A DNA stretch of 64,000 nt from Ga0077555 sp041397775 (GTDB lineage: Bacteria > Pseudomonadota > Alphaproteobacteria > Rhizobiales > Hyphomicrobiaceae): the NCBI GenBank assembly GCA_041397775.1, contig JAWKWB010000003.1, positions 558,001 to 622,000 of the forward strand. Direction: 5' to 3'. Under the pieces are notes generated by a model. It did not search any database. It was not told where the DNA came from and worked only from the letters and a program-made list of their open reading frames with translations. Each line of letters begins with the position of its first letter. Positions within the stretch are counted from its first letter, which is position 1. Of this stretch, positions 1 to 9,077 are shown piece after piece. Made by a program: the position numbers and the translations under genes.

Positions 1-45
1 TGCCGGGCGGCCGAGAGCAAATGGCGGAACCAAAGGGAACACGAG
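1..45 (-). repeat. Partial B hairpin of the composite palindromic repeat (copy 1)
   Basis: This is one arm and loop of the B-type palindrome, cut off by the start of the window. Read on the minus strand it matches the left half of the B copy at 62392-62468, including the GTGTTCC outer arm and the ATTTGCTCTCGG loop region. It is followed, in the element's own reverse orientation, by the 15-nt spacer at 46-60 and the complete A hairpin at 61-135, so copy 1 lies inverted relative to the other copies. Confidence 0.85.
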
Positions 46-60
46 CAACACTATGATTCT

Positions 61-135
61 AGTGTAGCTTTTGCATCTGACGTTTGGTCATGGTTCCAGC
101 CGCGAGTGGGTACCAAACGTCAGATGCGCTACACT
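61..135 (-). repeat. A hairpin of the composite palindromic repeat (copy 1)
   Basis: This 75-nt near-perfect palindrome has outer arms AGTGTAGC/GCTACACT and inner arms built on GCATCTGACGTTTGGT. One arm carries four extra T residues next to the outer stem, exactly as in the other A copies at 18442, 18607, 55825 and 62302. It lies beyond the phaR 3' end and its terminator. Short reading frames crossing it, encoding a GTKRQMRY-type peptide, are by-products of the repeat. Confidence 0.9.
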
Positions 136-147
136 AGCGCGCGCATG

Positions 148-181
148 AAAAACGGCGGCTTCCGCTTTGGAGGCCGCCGTT
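148..181 (-). terminator. Rho-independent terminator of phaR
   Basis: On the minus strand a perfect 9-bp stem (AACGGCGGC/GCCGCCGTT) with a short loop is followed directly by a run of T. It sits about 30 nt past the phaR stop codon, in the right orientation to end phaR transcription before the repeat at 1-135. Confidence 0.8.
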
Positions 182-210
182 CCAGGTTCTGCGTGATCTT
201 GCGGAATAGC

Positions 211-906
211 TCAACTCTTCGACAGCCGCTCCAGCCGGGCCTGCATGGCCGCAAGCTGCGACTTCAGCTCGTCGAGTTCCGATTGCGTCTGCGGCGTGCC
301 CGTCGATGCGGCGGGCTCGCCGGAGCTTTCGGGCTCCGGGCGCTGGTGTCCCGGGCCGCTTCTCGGGGGAGCGGCCGGTTTGGATGCCCCACCCGGCTCC
401 TGTCCCGCGCCGCCTGCGCCCCCGAACGGCGTGAACATGGCCATGGCCTGCTCGAACATCGCGAGATTCTTGCGCGCCTGGTCCTGGTAGGCATCGAACG
501 CCGATTGCGGCGTGAAAGCGTTGGCGAACTGCGAGCGCAGGCGATCCTGCTCGCGTGTCAGCGTCTCGAGGCTGACCTGCAGGTAGCTTGGAACCATCCG
601 CTGCATCGTATCGCCGTAAAAACGGATGAGCTGGCGCAGGAAGGGAACGGGGAGAAGGGTCTGCCCGCCCGCCCGGCTCTCCTGCTCGACGATGATCTGC
701 GTCAGCACCGCATGAGTGAGGTCGTCGCCGGTCTTGGCGTCGTACACCACGAAATCGCGCTCGGAGCGCACCATGTTGGCCAGATCGTCGAGCGTCACGT
801 AGGCGCTGGTTTCGGTATTGTAGAGGCGTCGGTTTGCGTACTTCTTGATGACGACCGGCTCTTTCTTATCCGCCTTGTCCATGGGCTTTTCTGCCTTGTT
901 GAGCAT
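211..906 (-). CDS. phaR: Polyhydroxyalkanoate synthesis repressor PhaR
   Basis: PhaR is the DNA- and PHA-granule-binding repressor that controls phasin and PHA genes. The N-terminal 70 residues carry the diagnostic PHB/PHA accumulation regulator domain (VVIKKYANRRLYN, then TSAYVTLDDL and DFVVYDAKTGDDLT), followed by the second conserved block ending near residue 160 (ARKNLAMFEQAMAMF). The C-terminal 70 residues are low-complexity Gly/Ala/Pro/Ser with a short coiled-coil-like tail (ELKSQLAAMQARLERL). At 231 aa it is slightly longer than typical family members of roughly 190-200 aa. An alternative start at 882 (MDKADKKEP) would also fit. It is transcribed divergently from the thiolase phaA, a classic PHA arrangement, and probably autoregulates from the shared 250-bp interval. 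Confidence 0.93.
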   Translation of the reverse strand: MLNKAEKPMDKADKKEPVVIKKYANRRLYNTETSAYVTLDDLANMVRSERDFVVYDAKTGDDLTHAVLTQIIVEQESRAGGQTLLPVPFLRQLIRFYGDTMQRMVPSYLQVSLETLTREQDRLRSQFANAFTPQSAFDAYQDQARKNLAMFEQAMAMFTPFGGAGGAGQEPGGASKPAAPPRSGPGHQRPEPESSGEPAASTGTPQTQSELDELKSQLAAMQARLERLSKS

Positions 907-1048
907 GCGTTCGGGCCGCCATACATTGTTGCACCTGCGAAACTATAGCACACGCGATGCGCCTGCCAATTGTGCATCCGCGTCGGTCTGCGAATTACTG
1001 TCGTGACTTGTCGCGATTGTCAGTGCTTCGGGCAGCCTGCTATCCTCT

Positions 1049-1062
1049 TTGCGATGCAGCAA
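1049..1062. promoter_or_regulatory. Possible PhaR operator dyad between phaR and phaA
   Basis: The sequence TTGC-GATGCA-GCAA is a short dyad rich in TGC/GCA, followed at once by a further GTGCAGC. Alphaproteobacterial PhaR is known to bind TGC/GCA-type dyads near pha genes. The location in the phaR-phaA divergent interval fits, but the assignment is by motif only. Confidence 0.35.
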
Positions 1063-1159
1063 CGTGCAGCGGGACGTTTTTCGCTGGGCGAGGCACGACA
1101 TTCCAGCGGCCTCCGCAGCAGCCGGAGCCGACACGACCAGCAGGACCCAGGAGACGAAG

Positions 1160-2347
<1,188 letters not shown>

Positions 2348-2473
2348 CCGCGCCTCCCGCTGGGCGGTGGACGAACACCGGGCGCCGGGCCGTCAGGCTC
2401 CGGCGCCCGTGAGCATTACTAAACCATTGACACATCGTCGCATGTGGCCGTATTGGTCTACATCGTCCAGGCC

Positions 2474-2495
2474 GCCGCCGAAGGCGGCTTTTTTT
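2474..2495 (+). terminator. Rho-independent terminator after phaA
   Basis: A GCCGCC-gaa-GGCGGC hairpin is followed by seven T residues. A second GC-rich stem without a T run (GGGCGCCGG/CCGGCGCCC, 2380-2408) lies just upstream. Together they separate phaA from argD, whose start lies 25 nt further on. Confidence 0.9.
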
Positions 2496-2519
2496 GTTCT
2501 CGTCGGGGAATAGACCACG

Positions 2520-3767
2520 ATGACCGCAAGCTCGCATACCGCTTCGACCGCATCCTCCGGCGCCAAGGCGTCGACCGGCCCCTCGCCCGCCGTCATGGCC
2601 ACGTACGGCCGACAGGATGTCGTCTTCGAGCGAGGCGAGGGTTCCTGGCTGATCTCGACGACCGGCGAGCGCTATCTCGACTTCACGAGCGGCATCGCCG
2701 TGAACGCGCTGGGTCATGCCCACCCGCGGCTCGTCAAGGCGTTGACGGACCAGGCACAGCTTCTTTGGCATACGTCCAACCTCTACCGGGTCAAGAACCA
2801 GGAGTCGCTGGCCGAGCGGCTGGCCGAGGTGACGTTCGCCGACTGCATGTTCTTCTGCAACTCGGGCGCCGAGGCGTGCGAGGGCGCAATCAAGCTCGCC
2901 CGCAAATATCATGCGGCCAGCGGCCATCCCGAGCGCTTCCACATCATCACCTTCGAGGGCGCGTTCCACGGCCGCACGCTGGCGACGCTCGCGGCCGGCG
3001 GCAACGCCAAATACCTGGAGGGCTTCGGCCCCAAGGCGGAAGGCTTCGTCCAGCTCGCAGGCTTCGATCTCGAGGCGGTCGAGAAGGCGATCACGCCCGA
3101 GACGGCCGCGATCATGATCGAGCCGGTACAGATGGAAGGCGGCGTGCGCGTCGTTCCCGACGAGTTCATGCGCGGCCTGCGCGCGCTGTGCGACAAGCAC
3201 GGCCTGCTGCTGGTACTCGACGAGGTGCAGTCCGGCATGGGCCGCTCGGGCAAGCTGTTCCACTACGAGTGGTCCGGCATCAAGCCTGACGTCATGGCCA
3301 TCGCGAAGGCCATCGGCGGCGGTTTCCCGCTCGGCGCGTTCCTTGCCACGAAGGAGGCCGCGAAGGGCATGGTGGCCGGCACGCACGGCTCCACGTTCGG
3401 CGGCAACCCGCTGGCGACCGCCGTGGGCAACGCCGTGCTCGACGTCATGCTCGAGCCGGGCTTCCTGGAGGGCGTGGCGCAGAAGGGCCTGCGCATGAAG
3501 CAGCTCATGGCCGCGCTCAAGGACGAGCACCCCGACATGGTCGAGGAAGTGCGTGGCCACGGCCTGCTGGCCGGCGTGCGCCTCAAGGCCAAGTATCCCG
3601 CCGGCGACGTGATGAAGGCCGCGACGGCAGAGAAGCTGCTCACCGTTTCGGCCGGCGACAACGTCATACGTCTGTTGCCGTCGCTCACCGTGACCGAGGA
3701 CGAGATGAAGGAGGGCATTGCCCGCCTGTCCAAGGCCCTTGCAGCCGTAAAGAAGACGATTGGTTGA
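2520..3767 (+). CDS. argD: Acetylornithine aminotransferase
   Basis: This PLP enzyme of arginine synthesis converts N-acetylglutamate semialdehyde to N2-acetylornithine. The protein is 415 aa and belongs to class III aminotransferases: NSGAEACEGAIKLAR near 114-128, EGAFHGRT near 146, VLDEVQSGMGRSGK near 232, and the PLP lysine at about K263 in AIAKAIGGGFPLGA. The first 25 residues are a Ser/Ala/Thr-rich extension; a start at the later Met (MATYGRQ) is possible, but a GGGGAA ribosome-binding site supports 2520. Its stop overlaps the beginning of argF, so the two are translationally coupled. argJ of the same pathway is at 33-34 kb. Confidence 0.94.
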   Translation: MTASSHTASTASSGAKASTGPSPAVMATYGRQDVVFERGEGSWLISTTGERYLDFTSGIAVNALGHAHPRLVKALTDQAQLLWHTSNLYRVKNQESLAERLAEVTFADCMFFCNSGAEACEGAIKLARKYHAASGHPERFHIITFEGAFHGRTLATLAAGGNAKYLEGFGPKAEGFVQLAGFDLEAVEKAITPETAAIMIEPVQMEGGVRVVPDEFMRGLRALCDKHGLLLVLDEVQSGMGRSGKLFHYEWSGIKPDVMAIAKAIGGGFPLGAFLATKEAAKGMVAGTHGSTFGGNPLATAVGNAVLDVMLEPGFLEGVAQKGLRMKQLMAALKDEHPDMVEEVRGHGLLAGVRLKAKYPAGDVMKAATAEKLLTVSAGDNVIRLLPSLTVTEDEMKEGIARLSKALAAVKKTIG

Positions 3768-4734
3768 TGCCGTGTTGACCAAGGCACCGAAGACCGCCTC
3801 GGAGCGGTCGAAGAAGACGATTCGCCATTTCCTCGATCTGGATGAGATCGATACCGGGACGCTGCGCCGTATCGTCGATATGGCGCACGCCATGAAGAAG
3901 GCCGGCAAGCGCACGCCCAAGGAGCTTCGCCCGAAGGACATCGAGGACGCCGTTCTCGTGATGATCTTCGAAAAGCCCTCGACGCGCACGCGCGTGTCTT
4001 TCGACGTGGCGATGCGCCAGCTCGGCGGCCAGACGATCGCGCTGAACCATGCCGATCTCCAGACCGGCCGTGGCGAAAAACCGTCCGACACCGCCAAGGT
4101 GCTCTCGCGTTATGCCGACGCCGTCATGCTGCGCGTCAACAAGCACGAGACGCTGAAGACGTATGCGGATAACGCCAGTGTGCCGATCATCAACGGCCTG
4201 AGCGATCTTTCGCATCCCTGCCAGATCCTGGCGGACATCCAGACCTTCGAGGAGCACAAGGGCGCCATCGAGGGCCGCAAGGTCGCCTGGGTCGGTGACG
4301 GCAACAACGTCGCCGTTTCGTGGATGCACGCCGCCGTGAAATTCGGCTTCGAGTTGCGGCTGGCCTGTCCCCCGCAGCTCAACCCGGAAAAGCGGGTGAT
4401 GGAGTGGGTGCGCAAGGAAGGCGGCAACGTCACGCTGACCGACGACGCGGCCGAGGCCGTCAAAGGCACCGATTGCGTCGTCACGGACACCTGGGTCTCC
4501 ATGGGGCAGGACGACGAAACGCGGCGCAAGCAGTTGCTGGCGCCTTATGCCGTCGACGATGGCCTCATGAAGCGGGCAGCGGATGGTGCGGTGTTCATGC
4601 ACTGCCTGCCGGCCTATCGCGGGCACGAGGTGTCTGCCTCGGTCATCGATGGTCCGCAATCCGTCGTGTTCGACGAGGCCGAGAACCGATTGCACGCGCA
4701 GAAGGCGATCCTGGCGTGGTGCCTGGGCGTTTGA
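3760..4734 (+). CDS. argF: Ornithine carbamoyltransferase
   Basis: The enzyme makes citrulline from ornithine and carbamoyl phosphate in arginine biosynthesis. It has the carbamoyl-phosphate motif STRTR (about 74-78), HPCQILAD, the ornithine-binding region around VTDTWVSMGQ, and HCLPAYRG near the C terminus. The length of 324 aa is a little above the usual 305-315. The start is uncertain: TTG at 3760 overlaps argD by 8 nt, while GTG at 3772 lies just after the argD stop and gives a more usual N terminus. It is in an operon with argD and probably hslO. Confidence 0.95.
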   Translation: MVDAVLTKAPKTASERSKKTIRHFLDLDEIDTGTLRRIVDMAHAMKKAGKRTPKELRPKDIEDAVLVMIFEKPSTRTRVSFDVAMRQLGGQTIALNHADLQTGRGEKPSDTAKVLSRYADAVMLRVNKHETLKTYADNASVPIINGLSDLSHPCQILADIQTFEEHKGAIEGRKVAWVGDGNNVAVSWMHAAVKFGFELRLACPPQLNPEKRVMEWVRKEGGNVTLTDDAAEAVKGTDCVVTDTWVSMGQDDETRRKQLLAPYAVDDGLMKRAADGAVFMHCLPAYRGHEVSASVIDGPQSVVFDEAENRLHAQKAILAWCLGV

Positions 4735-4758
4735 TGGGATTTTCGGAGGGCACGCAGC

Positions 4759-5724
4759 ATGGCGGGTGAAGCAAAGAGCGCCCCCGACGATATGCTGCTG
4801 GAGTTCCGCACGGACCTGTCGCATGCGGCAGGTCAGCTCGTGCGGCTCGGCCCCGCCCTCGACCAGATCCTGCGCGCGCACGACTATCCCGATAGCGTCA
4901 GCGTCCTGCTCGGCGAAGCGCTCTCGCTCACGGCGCTGCTGGGCGCCAAGTTGAAGGACGGCGGGCGGCTCATCCTGCAGACGCGCAGCGATGGTCCTGT
5001 CAGCCTCGTGGTCGCCCATTACGATGCCCCGGGCCGGATGCGCGGCTACGCCAGTTTCGATGCCGAGAAGATTGCGGCATTGGAAAAGCAGGGCGACGAC
5101 GTTGGGACCAGGCTCCTGGGTGACGGTCAGCTCGCGATGACCATCGATCCGGGCGGCGAGCAGGTGAGCCATCAAGGCATCGTCGAACTCGTGGATGGCT
5201 CTCTCACCGAGTCGGCACACGAGTACTTCCGCCGGTCCGAGCAACTCCCGACCTTCATCCGCCTCGCCGTGGCACGCCAGTACCTGGGCGGCCAGGGTGA
5301 GCGCGCGCCCGCGTGGCACTGGCGCTCTGCCGGCATCATCGTCCAGCGCGTGCCGCGCCTGGGCGGCGATCCCAAGCCCGGTGAGACCCCGGAGGAGCGC
5401 GACATGCGCCTCCATGGCGAGGACGAGGAGGATTGGACGCGGGTCGCCATGCTGGCTGCCACGGTGGAAGCCCATGAGCTGATCGACCCCACCCTTGCCC
5501 CCGAGCGTCTGCTCTGGCGCCTGTTCAACGAGGAAGGCGTGCGCGCGGGTGCAGCCATGCCGCTGGAAGCGAAGTGCCGGTGCTCGCGCCAGCGCGTGGA
5601 GGGCTTCCTGAAGACGTTTACGGCCGAAGAGTTGGCCGACATGCGCGAGACGGACGGTCGCATCACCGTCACTTGCGAGTTCTGCTCCACGCACTACAAA
5701 TTCGAACCCGGCGAGCTGGGTTGA
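4759..5724 (+). CDS. hslO: Redox-regulated chaperone Hsp33
   Basis: Hsp33 is a cytoplasmic holdase activated by oxidative unfolding. The C-terminal redox switch is clear: Cys273-x-Cys275 and Cys306-x-x-Cys309 (VTCEFCSTHY), which bind zinc in the reduced form. The N-terminal substrate-binding domain begins with FRTDLSHAAGQLVRLG, and the 321-aa length fits the family. The start has a CGGAGGG ribosome-binding site. It follows argF by 24 nt with no terminator; the argD-argF-hslO order recurs in Rhizobiales, so it is probably cotranscribed with the arginine genes. Confidence 0.95.
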   Translation: MAGEAKSAPDDMLLEFRTDLSHAAGQLVRLGPALDQILRAHDYPDSVSVLLGEALSLTALLGAKLKDGGRLILQTRSDGPVSLVVAHYDAPGRMRGYASFDAEKIAALEKQGDDVGTRLLGDGQLAMTIDPGGEQVSHQGIVELVDGSLTESAHEYFRRSEQLPTFIRLAVARQYLGGQGERAPAWHWRSAGIIVQRVPRLGGDPKPGETPEERDMRLHGEDEEDWTRVAMLAATVEAHELIDPTLAPERLLWRLFNEEGVRAGAAMPLEAKCRCSRQRVEGFLKTFTAEELADMRETDGRITVTCEFCSTHYKFEPGELG

Positions 5725-5827
5725 GGCGGCCCGGCTGGCGTCGCGCCCAGGCGCGTGCGATGTTCGCCCGTACGCATCCAATTTGCCGGCGGCCCAACCG
5801 CTGCGAAACCCGAGAGGAAACCGGTCC

Positions 5828-7033
5828 ATGCTCGACGCATATATCTACGACGGCGCTCGCACACCCTTCGGCCGTCAGGACGGCGCCCTGTCGCGGGTGC
5901 GACCCGACGACATGCTGGGCGATGTCATGCGGACCGTGGTGCAGCGCTCGGGCTTTGCCCCCGAAAGCATCGACGACGTCAACGTCGGCTGCGTCAGCCA
6001 GGCCGGCGAGGACAGCCGCAACGTCGCGCGCCACGCCATGCTGCGTGCTGGCCTGCCGGTCGAGGTTCCCGCCAGCACCATCAACCGCCTGTGCGGCTCG
6101 GGCATGAACGCGCTGATCTCGGCCGCCCACGCCATCACCTGCGGCGAGGCCGATCTGGTCGTGACGGGCGGCGTCGAAAGCATGACGCGCGCGCCGTTCG
6201 TCGTCGGTCGCGCCGACGGTCCGTTCCCGAAGCGGATCGAGTCCTATGTCGCCTCGCTCGGCGCCCGCTTCCCGAACCCCAAGATCGAGAGCGCATTCGG
6301 CGACGATACGATGCCGCAGACCGCCGACAATCTGGCGCGCGAGTTCCAGCTGACGCGCGATGCGTGCGATGCCTTCGCGCTCTCCTCCCAGCAGAAGTAC
6401 GAGGCCGCGCGCACGGCCGGCTTCTTCAAGGACGAATTGGTCGCCGTCGCCATCCCACCGGCCAGGAAGGGCGGCGCCGAGACGTCGGTCGACGCCGATG
6501 AGCATCCCCGTCCCGAGACGACGCTGGAAGGCCTGACCAAGCTGCGCACGATCTTCAAGGACGGCGTGACCACGGCGGGCAACGCCTCCGGCATCAACGA
6601 CGGTGCGGCCGCCCTGATCCTCGCCAGCCGCGCAGCGGGCGAGAAGGCCGGCGTCAAGCCGCGCGCCCGCATCATCTCCACGGCGGTGGCCGGCGTCGCC
6701 CCGCGCATCATGGGCTTCGGCCCGGTTCCTGCGGCCAAGAAGGCGCTCGAGCGTGCCGGCCTCACGCTGAAGGACATGGACGTCATCGAGATCAACGAGG
6801 CGTTCGCGGCGCAGGTCCTGGCCTGCCTGAAGGGGCTCGAGCTGTCGGCGGACGACAAGCGCATCAACCCCAACGGCGGCGCCATTGCCATCGGCCATCC
6901 GCTGGGCGCCTCCGGCTCGCGCATCACGCTGACGGCGCTACGCCAGCTCGAGCGCACGGGCGGCAAGCGCGCGCTGGTGTCGATGTGCATCGGCGTCGGC
7001 CAGGGCATCGCCATGGTGATCGAGCGGACCTGA
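5828..7033 (+). CDS. Acetyl-CoA acyltransferase, 3-oxoadipyl-CoA thiolase type
   Basis: This thiolase of 401 aa has Cys89 in NRLCGSGMNAL, His357 in IGHPLGASGSR and Cys387 in MCIGVGQGIAM. The N terminus (AYIYDGARTPFGR, then GALSRVRPDDM) and the segment QAGEDSRNVAR resemble 3-oxoadipyl-CoA thiolases (PcaF/PaaJ) more than the acetoacetyl-CoA type at 1160. It may therefore cleave a beta-ketoacyl-CoA from aromatic or dicarboxylic acid breakdown. No other pca or paa gene is in the window, so the substrate stays open. The start at 5828 follows a GAGAGGAAA ribosome-binding site. A terminator follows at 7059-7091. Confidence 0.88.
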   Translation: MLDAYIYDGARTPFGRQDGALSRVRPDDMLGDVMRTVVQRSGFAPESIDDVNVGCVSQAGEDSRNVARHAMLRAGLPVEVPASTINRLCGSGMNALISAAHAITCGEADLVVTGGVESMTRAPFVVGRADGPFPKRIESYVASLGARFPNPKIESAFGDDTMPQTADNLAREFQLTRDACDAFALSSQQKYEAARTAGFFKDELVAVAIPPARKGGAETSVDADEHPRPETTLEGLTKLRTIFKDGVTTAGNASGINDGAAALILASRAAGEKAGVKPRARIISTAVAGVAPRIMGFGPVPAAKKALERAGLTLKDMDVIEINEAFAAQVLACLKGLELSADDKRINPNGGAIAIGHPLGASGSRITLTALRQLERTGGKRALVSMCIGVGQGIAMVIERT

Positions 7034-7058
7034 ACCGCCGATTGTACTAGAACACTGG

Positions 7059-7091
7059 GGTCCCCTGCTGCTACCGCGGCGGGGGACCTTT
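7059..7091 (+). terminator. Rho-independent terminator after the second thiolase
   Basis: A 7-bp stem GGTCCCC/GGGGACC encloses a loop of about 16 nt and is followed by TTT. It lies 25 nt past the thiolase stop codon. Confidence 0.6.
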
Positions 7092-7118
7092 ATGATGTCA
7101 TGGAGGCTCCGTTACAGC

Positions 7119-7610
7119 ATGTCCGATCCGGTGCGCTCGTCACTGATTGTTTCACCCGTCATCGAGATCGAGGCGGACTGGGTCGACTACAACGGCCATC
7201 TGAACCAGGCCTACTACGGCGTCATTTTCGACCGCTCGGTGGATGACGCGCTGATGCCGGTCGGCCTGGGGCCCGACTACATCACGCAGCGCAACTGCTC
7301 CTACATGACTGTCGAGAGCCACACCTGCTTCATACGCGAGCTGGTCCGCCCGGACGCGGTTCGCGTGGTCTCGCGCATTCTCGATGTCGACGACAAGCGG
7401 CTGCACATGTTCGCGGAGATGCGCCATTCGACCGACGACTGGCTGGCGGCGACGGTCGAGTACATGTTCCTGCACATCGACATGTCCGTGCGCCGCACCG
7501 CACCTTGGCCGGCCGACCTGCGCGTGAAGCTCGATGCCCTCAAAGCGCAGAGCGACGCGCTGCCGTGGCCTGAGCGGGCGGGCCGCCGTATCGGCATTCC
7601 CCGGAAATAG
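7119..7610 (+). CDS. Hotdog-fold acyl-CoA thioesterase family protein
   Basis: The protein of about 163 aa resembles 4-hydroxybenzoyl-CoA/YbgC-type thioesterases: ADWVDYNGHLNQAYYGVIFD near the N terminus holds the usual Asp-Tyr-Asn-Gly-His-x-Asn signature of the active-site loop. It resembles thioesterases found beside carnitine dehydrogenase and beta-oxidation genes. The start at 7119 is preceded by GGAGG; an upstream in-frame ATG at 7092 is possible. It is followed 41 nt later by a permease gene, and may hydrolyse a CoA thioester linked to the upstream thiolase. No substrate can be named from the sequence. Confidence 0.75.
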   Translation: MSDPVRSSLIVSPVIEIEADWVDYNGHLNQAYYGVIFDRSVDDALMPVGLGPDYITQRNCSYMTVESHTCFIRELVRPDAVRVVSRILDVDDKRLHMFAEMRHSTDDWLAATVEYMFLHIDMSVRRTAPWPADLRVKLDALKAQSDALPWPERAGRRIGIPRK

Positions 7611-7651
7611 TCGGCCGCGCGCCGGTCGCGAGCAAAAGGACGTGCGGGCCC

Positions 7652-9049
7652 ATGGCTGGCGCATTGAAGGTCGATTTCACGCCGGCGCGTATCGCACTGC
7701 TCCTCGCTATCGCAGGGGCCGCCGCGCTCGTCGCATTGGCGCCCGCCCCGGTGCAGTTCCCGCATGCCATGCAGGGGCTCGCCATCGTCATGATGACCGT
7801 GGCGCTGTTCGCCACCGGCGCGCTGCCGGGCCTCTATACGGCACTGGTCTTCTTCACGCTGGCCCTGCTGAGCGGCGTCGCCCCGCCGCTCGCCATCATC
7901 TCCTCGTTCTGGGCGAACGCGACGATGCTGATCTTCGGCGGCTTGATCATCGGAGCATCCGCGGAGCGTTCCGGGCTCGGGCGCTACGTCGCGCGCGGCC
8001 TGATGCAGCGCTTCGTCGGCTCCTATGCGCGGCTGTTGTTCGGCATCCTGCTGGGGACGTTCGCGCTCAGCTTCCTGTTGCCCTCGACCATGGGACGACT
8101 GGCGATCACCATTCCGATCGTCACGGCCATCGCCGCCGAAGCGGGCTACGAGCGCGGCTCCAACGGCTATGCCGGCCTCATCCTGACGACAGTGGCCGGT
8201 AATTTCACGACGAGCTACGCCATCCTCCCCGCAAACCTCACCAACGTCATCGTGATCGGCGCGGGCGAGGCCGTGTTCGGGCATCAACTCGGCTACGTCG
8301 AGTACCTGCTGCTCTGCGCCCCCGTTCTGGCGCTCGTGAAAGGGCTGACGTTCATCGTGTTGGCGCTGCTGGTCTATCCCGCCCCCACCCCTGCGATGTC
8401 GGCAGAGACCCAGCCACAGCCCCTCGGCCGCCCGGCCAAGCGCCTTGCCGTGGTGCTCTGCCTCACGGTCGCGCTGTGGGCGACGGACGTCCTGCACGGC
8501 CTGAAGCCCGGGTGGATCGCGCTCGGCGCGGCCATCCTGTGCCTGTTGCCGCCTTTGGCGCTGGTCACGTTGCGCGAGTGCTTCGACCTCAACCGGCTGG
8601 CTGCGGTGATCATCGTGCCGGCCGTCCAGGGGCTTGCCGCCGTGTTGACGGCCTCCGGCGCCGGCGCGCTCGTTGCCGCCGCGATCCTCAAGGTCGTCCC
8701 CATCGAAGGGCACTCGGCATTTTTCGGTTTCCTGGCTATCTCCGTGACCTCCGCCGCGGTCGCTCTGGTGGCCACCATCGTCGGCACGATCGCCATCGTC
8801 ACGCCCTTGATTGCCGATGTCGCCAACGCGACCGGCCTGCCGGCCAAGCTCGGCCTGATCGCGGAGATCACGGGACTGCAGGCCCCGTTCTTCCACTATG
8901 CCGCGACGCCGATCATGGTCGGCATCGCCATGGGCAGCATCGCGCCGAGCCAGGCGACGCGGCTGCTCTTCCCGCTGGCCCTCGTCGGCCTGCTCGTCGT
9001 GCTGCCGCTGCAGGCCCTGTGGCTGAAACTGCTCGGCGTCATGCCGTGA
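7652..9049 (+). CDS. SLC13/DASS-type anion permease
   Basis: A 465-aa inner-membrane protein with about 11-12 hydrophobic segments. It resembles divalent anion:Na+ symporters and other ion-transporter-superfamily permeases: two repeat halves with hairpin-like segments, a SFWANATMLIFGGLIIG stretch near residue 85, and an NFTTSYAILPANLTN stretch near residue 190. Likely substrates are di- or tricarboxylates or related anions. It follows the thioesterase closely and is convergent with the molybdoenzyme gene at 9078. The family call is from overall resemblance only; a generic citrate/arsenite-type permease is the alternative. Confidence 0.65.
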   Translation: MAGALKVDFTPARIALLLAIAGAAALVALAPAPVQFPHAMQGLAIVMMTVALFATGALPGLYTALVFFTLALLSGVAPPLAIISSFWANATMLIFGGLIIGASAERSGLGRYVARGLMQRFVGSYARLLFGILLGTFALSFLLPSTMGRLAITIPIVTAIAAEAGYERGSNGYAGLILTTVAGNFTTSYAILPANLTNVIVIGAGEAVFGHQLGYVEYLLLCAPVLALVKGLTFIVLALLVYPAPTPAMSAETQPQPLGRPAKRLAVVLCLTVALWATDVLHGLKPGWIALGAAILCLLPPLALVTLRECFDLNRLAAVIIVPAVQGLAAVLTASGAGALVAAAILKVVPIEGHSAFFGFLAISVTSAAVALVATIVGTIAIVTPLIADVANATGLPAKLGLIAEITGLQAPFFHYAATPIMVGIAMGSIAPSQATRLLFPLALVGLLVVLPLQALWLKLLGVMP

Positions 9050-9077
9050 CGGCACCGACACCGAGCCTGCTTGCCGG

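Noticed and set aside
106..948. A 280-codon plus-strand frame at the start of the window
   Set aside because: It is antisense to phaR, and its first residues come from the palindromic repeat.
3685..5829. A 714-codon minus-strand open frame
   Set aside because: It is antisense to argF and hslO, which have clear motifs and ribosome-binding sites.
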